This document shows, piece by piece, positions 62,805-64,000 of a DNA stretch of 64,000 nucleotides. Origin of the DNA: Sphingomonas phyllosphaerae. Lineage in GTDB: Bacteria; Pseudomonadota; Alphaproteobacteria; Sphingomonadales; Sphingomonadaceae. Location of the stretch: positions 2,865,501 to 2,929,500 of the forward strand of contig JAQIJC010000001.1 in NCBI GenBank assembly GCA_036946405.1. The letters run 5' to 3'. The first letter of the stretch is position 1; each line of letters opens with the position of its first letter. The notes under the pieces are model-generated. The model had not been told where the DNA came from. It saw only the letters and a program-made list of their open reading frames with translations, and made no database searches. The position numbers were made by a program, and so were the translations under genes.

Positions 62805-62823
62805 AGTTCGGGAATATTGAACT
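62805..62823. promoter_or_regulatory. Candidate ArsR operator between the regulator and the SDR gene
   Basis: AGTTC-N9-GAACT forms an inverted repeat in the AT-rich divergent region (62772-62902). It lies about 35 bases upstream of the ArsR start and 80 bases upstream of the SDR start. Such spacing suits a dimeric winged-helix repressor that controls both genes. Confidence 0.5.
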
Positions 62824-62902
62824 GTTGAACCGTACTCCCATCTTCCCGCCTGCCGACAGCGCACGATGCCGTGATCGCGGGCCTGATTTTTGGAGAATGC
62901 AT

Positions 62903-63637
62903 ATGTCAGTTCAGGGCAAGACAGCGCTCGTCACCGGCGGATCGCGCGGCATCGGCTCGGCCATCGCCAAGCGGCTGGCGGCCGATGGCGCGACTGTGGC
63001 GATCACCTATGCCGGCAATAAGGCGGCTGCCGACGCTACCGTGGCGGCGATCGAGAGCGCGGGCGGCACCGCTTTCGCCTTCCAGGCCGATGCCGCCGAT
63101 CCGGCCTCGCAGCGCGCGGGCGTCGAGCAGGCCGCCGCCGCCCTGGGCGGGATCGACATCCTCGTCCACAATGCCGGTGTCGCGGAATTCTCGACCATCG
63201 CCGAGGATACCGACGAAACCTACGACCGCCAGTTCGGCGTCAATGTGAAGGGCCTCCACGTCGGCACCCGCGCCGCCCTGCCGCATCTTCGCGACGGCGG
63301 GCGGATCATCCTGATCGGCAGCATCTCGGGCGAAATGGCCTTCCCCGCGACCACGGTCTACAGCGCGACCAAGGCGGCGGTGGCGGCACTGGCGCGCGGC
63401 TGGGCCAAGGACCTCGCCTCGCGCAACATCCTGGTAAACACCGTCCAGCCGGGGCCGATCGACACCGACATGAACCCCGCCGACAGTGAATTTGCCGGAC
63501 AGGTAGTCGGGGCTATTCCGCTCGGCCGCTACGGCAAGGTCGAGGAGATCGCGGGCGCGGTCGCCTTTCTCGCTGGGCCGGATGCGAGCTATATCACCGG
63601 CACGACGCTCAACATCGATGGCGGTGCGACGGCCTAA
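62903..63637 (+). CDS. Short-chain dehydrogenase/reductase (3-oxoacyl-ACP-reductase-like)
   Basis: A 244-residue classical SDR. TGGSRGIGSAIAKRL is the cofactor motif, LVHNAGVAEF the NAG motif, and YSATKAA the catalytic Tyr-x3-Lys with Ser in IGSISGEM. The C-terminal ITGTTLNIDGGATA is typical of FabG-like enzymes. GGAG precedes the second of two close ATG codons. It is divergent from the ArsR regulator. The substrate is not evident; this subgroup is often a stress-inducible reductase. Confidence 0.93.
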   Translation: MSVQGKTALVTGGSRGIGSAIAKRLAADGATVAITYAGNKAAADATVAAIESAGGTAFAFQADAADPASQRAGVEQAAAALGGIDILVHNAGVAEFSTIAEDTDETYDRQFGVNVKGLHVGTRAALPHLRDGGRIILIGSISGEMAFPATTVYSATKAAVAALARGWAKDLASRNILVNTVQPGPIDTDMNPADSEFAGQVVGAIPLGRYGKVEEIAGAVAFLAGPDASYITGTTLNIDGGATA

Positions 63638-63648
63638 GGGATAGCACG

Positions 63649-63677
63649 GGCGTGCCGGCCGCAAGAGCCGGCACGCC
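63649..63677. terminator. Bidirectional hairpin between convergent SDR genes
   Basis: GGCGTGCCGGC pairs perfectly with GCCGGCACGCC over 11 bases around a seven-base loop. It lies between two convergent genes and could end transcription from both sides, although T-runs are weak. Confidence 0.65.
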
Positions 63678-63684
63678 AACGCCT

Positions 63685-64000
63685 TTACATGTCCGCCGCG
63701 GTGGGGCGGACGATCACCTCGTTGATGTCGACACCCTCGGGCTGCTCCAGCGCATAGCGGACCGCCCGCGCGATCGCATCCGGGGTCAGCGACTTCTTTC
63801 GCCACCCCGTCAGCGCCGTTGCGACGTCGGGATCGGTGATGTCGTGCCCCAGTTCCGTGGCGACCACGCCCGGCGAGATGAGGGTCGACCGGATCTCGTC
63901 ATGCTCCTGCCGCAACCCCTCGGTGATGGCGCGCACCGCATGCTTGGTGCCGCAATAGACCGCCGCGGTGGGCATCACCATGTGGGCGGCGACCGAGGCG
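63685..64000 (-). CDS. Short-chain dehydrogenase/reductase, 5' end outside the window
   Basis: The last 105 residues or so of an SDR are visible. YCGTKHAVRAITEGLRQE carries the catalytic Tyr-x3-Lys motif and ISPGVVATELG the usual PG block. The end, VDINEVIVRPTAADM, is that of the YdfG/short-chain branch that acts on hydroxy acids or aldehydes. The frame remains open to the window edge, reading SVAAHMVMPTAAVYCG. The N-terminal cofactor motif is not present. Confidence 0.9.
   Translation of the reverse strand, partial: ASVAAHMVMPTAAVYCGTKHAVRAITEGLRQEHDEIRSTLISPGVVATELGHDITDPDVATALTGWRKKSLTPDAIARAVRYALEQPEGVDINEVIVRPTAADM

Noticed and set aside
1..64000. CRISPR arrays, tRNA or rRNA genes, integrase genes, phage modules
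   Set aside because: No regularly spaced repeats, cloverleaf-like sequences, rRNA segments or phage structural genes were noticed. This is a reading by eye; a tRNAscan or covariance search could still find something.

Overview
This 64 kb window is GC-rich, tightly packed alphaproteobacterial DNA, most likely from Sphingomonas or a close relative in Sphingomonadales. The grounds are three large TonB-dependent receptors next to glycoside hydrolases, clustered flavin-dependent halogenases with cupin-like partners, a NasT/NasS nitrate-assimilation cluster, and a palindromic repeat with the core GTCATTGCGAGCG. Species cannot be read from the sequence. No rRNA, tRNA or CRISPR array was seen.

Layout. 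(1) 1-9.7 kb: carbohydrate region with a partial TonB receptor, a glycerophosphodiesterase, a GH2 enzyme with a malectin-like tail followed by mannonate dehydratase, a formylglycine-generating enzyme and a GH5 enzyme. (2) 9.7-23 kb: halogenase island, with two cupin-like proteins, three intact flavin-dependent halogenases, one halogenase-like protein lacking the catalytic residues, and a divergent 1178-aa TonB receptor. An IS110-family element sits between the two cupin-like genes. (3) 23-29 kb: GH10 xylanase, M20 peptidase, SleB-type cell-wall hydrolase and S9 peptidase. (4) 29-39 kb: a complete assimilatory nitrate cluster in the order nasT-nasS-narK-nirB-nirD-nasA-cobA. (5) 39-44.5 kb: a decayed cytochrome bd locus, with intact cydC, frameshifted cydD, a cydA N-terminus fused in frame to the C-terminus of an Fnr/FixK regulator, and an AraC fragment. 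(6) 44.7-57.5 kb: a DUF418 membrane protein, then a tightly coupled sugar-acid operon (TonB receptor, GH39, MFS, rhamnonate-dehydratase-like enzyme, beta-hydroxyacid dehydrogenase, MFS, Gfo/Idh oxidoreductase) with a divergent GntR/FCD regulator. (7) 57.5-64 kb: an IS5-type remnant, a small HhH/cupin/deaminase operon, two aldo/keto reductases, LysR and ArsR regulators and two SDR genes.

Main discovery. The non-coding part of the IS110 element can be read as a complete bridge RNA. A 5' stem-loop is followed by two hairpins that each have an internal loop and a GGGC/GCCC apical stem. One internal loop matches the two halves of the palindromic repeat in which the element sits. The other matches the joined ends of the element. 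Joining the two flanks restores the uninterrupted repeat exactly, as shown by the intact opposite arm of the same palindrome. This fixes the element at about 10777-11974 with core dinucleotide AT. Other notable items are the halogenase-like protein without catalytic Lys/Glu, the cydA::fnr chimera beside an intact FNR/FixK box, and a strong terminator with shared six-base-loop hairpins in the nitrate leaders.
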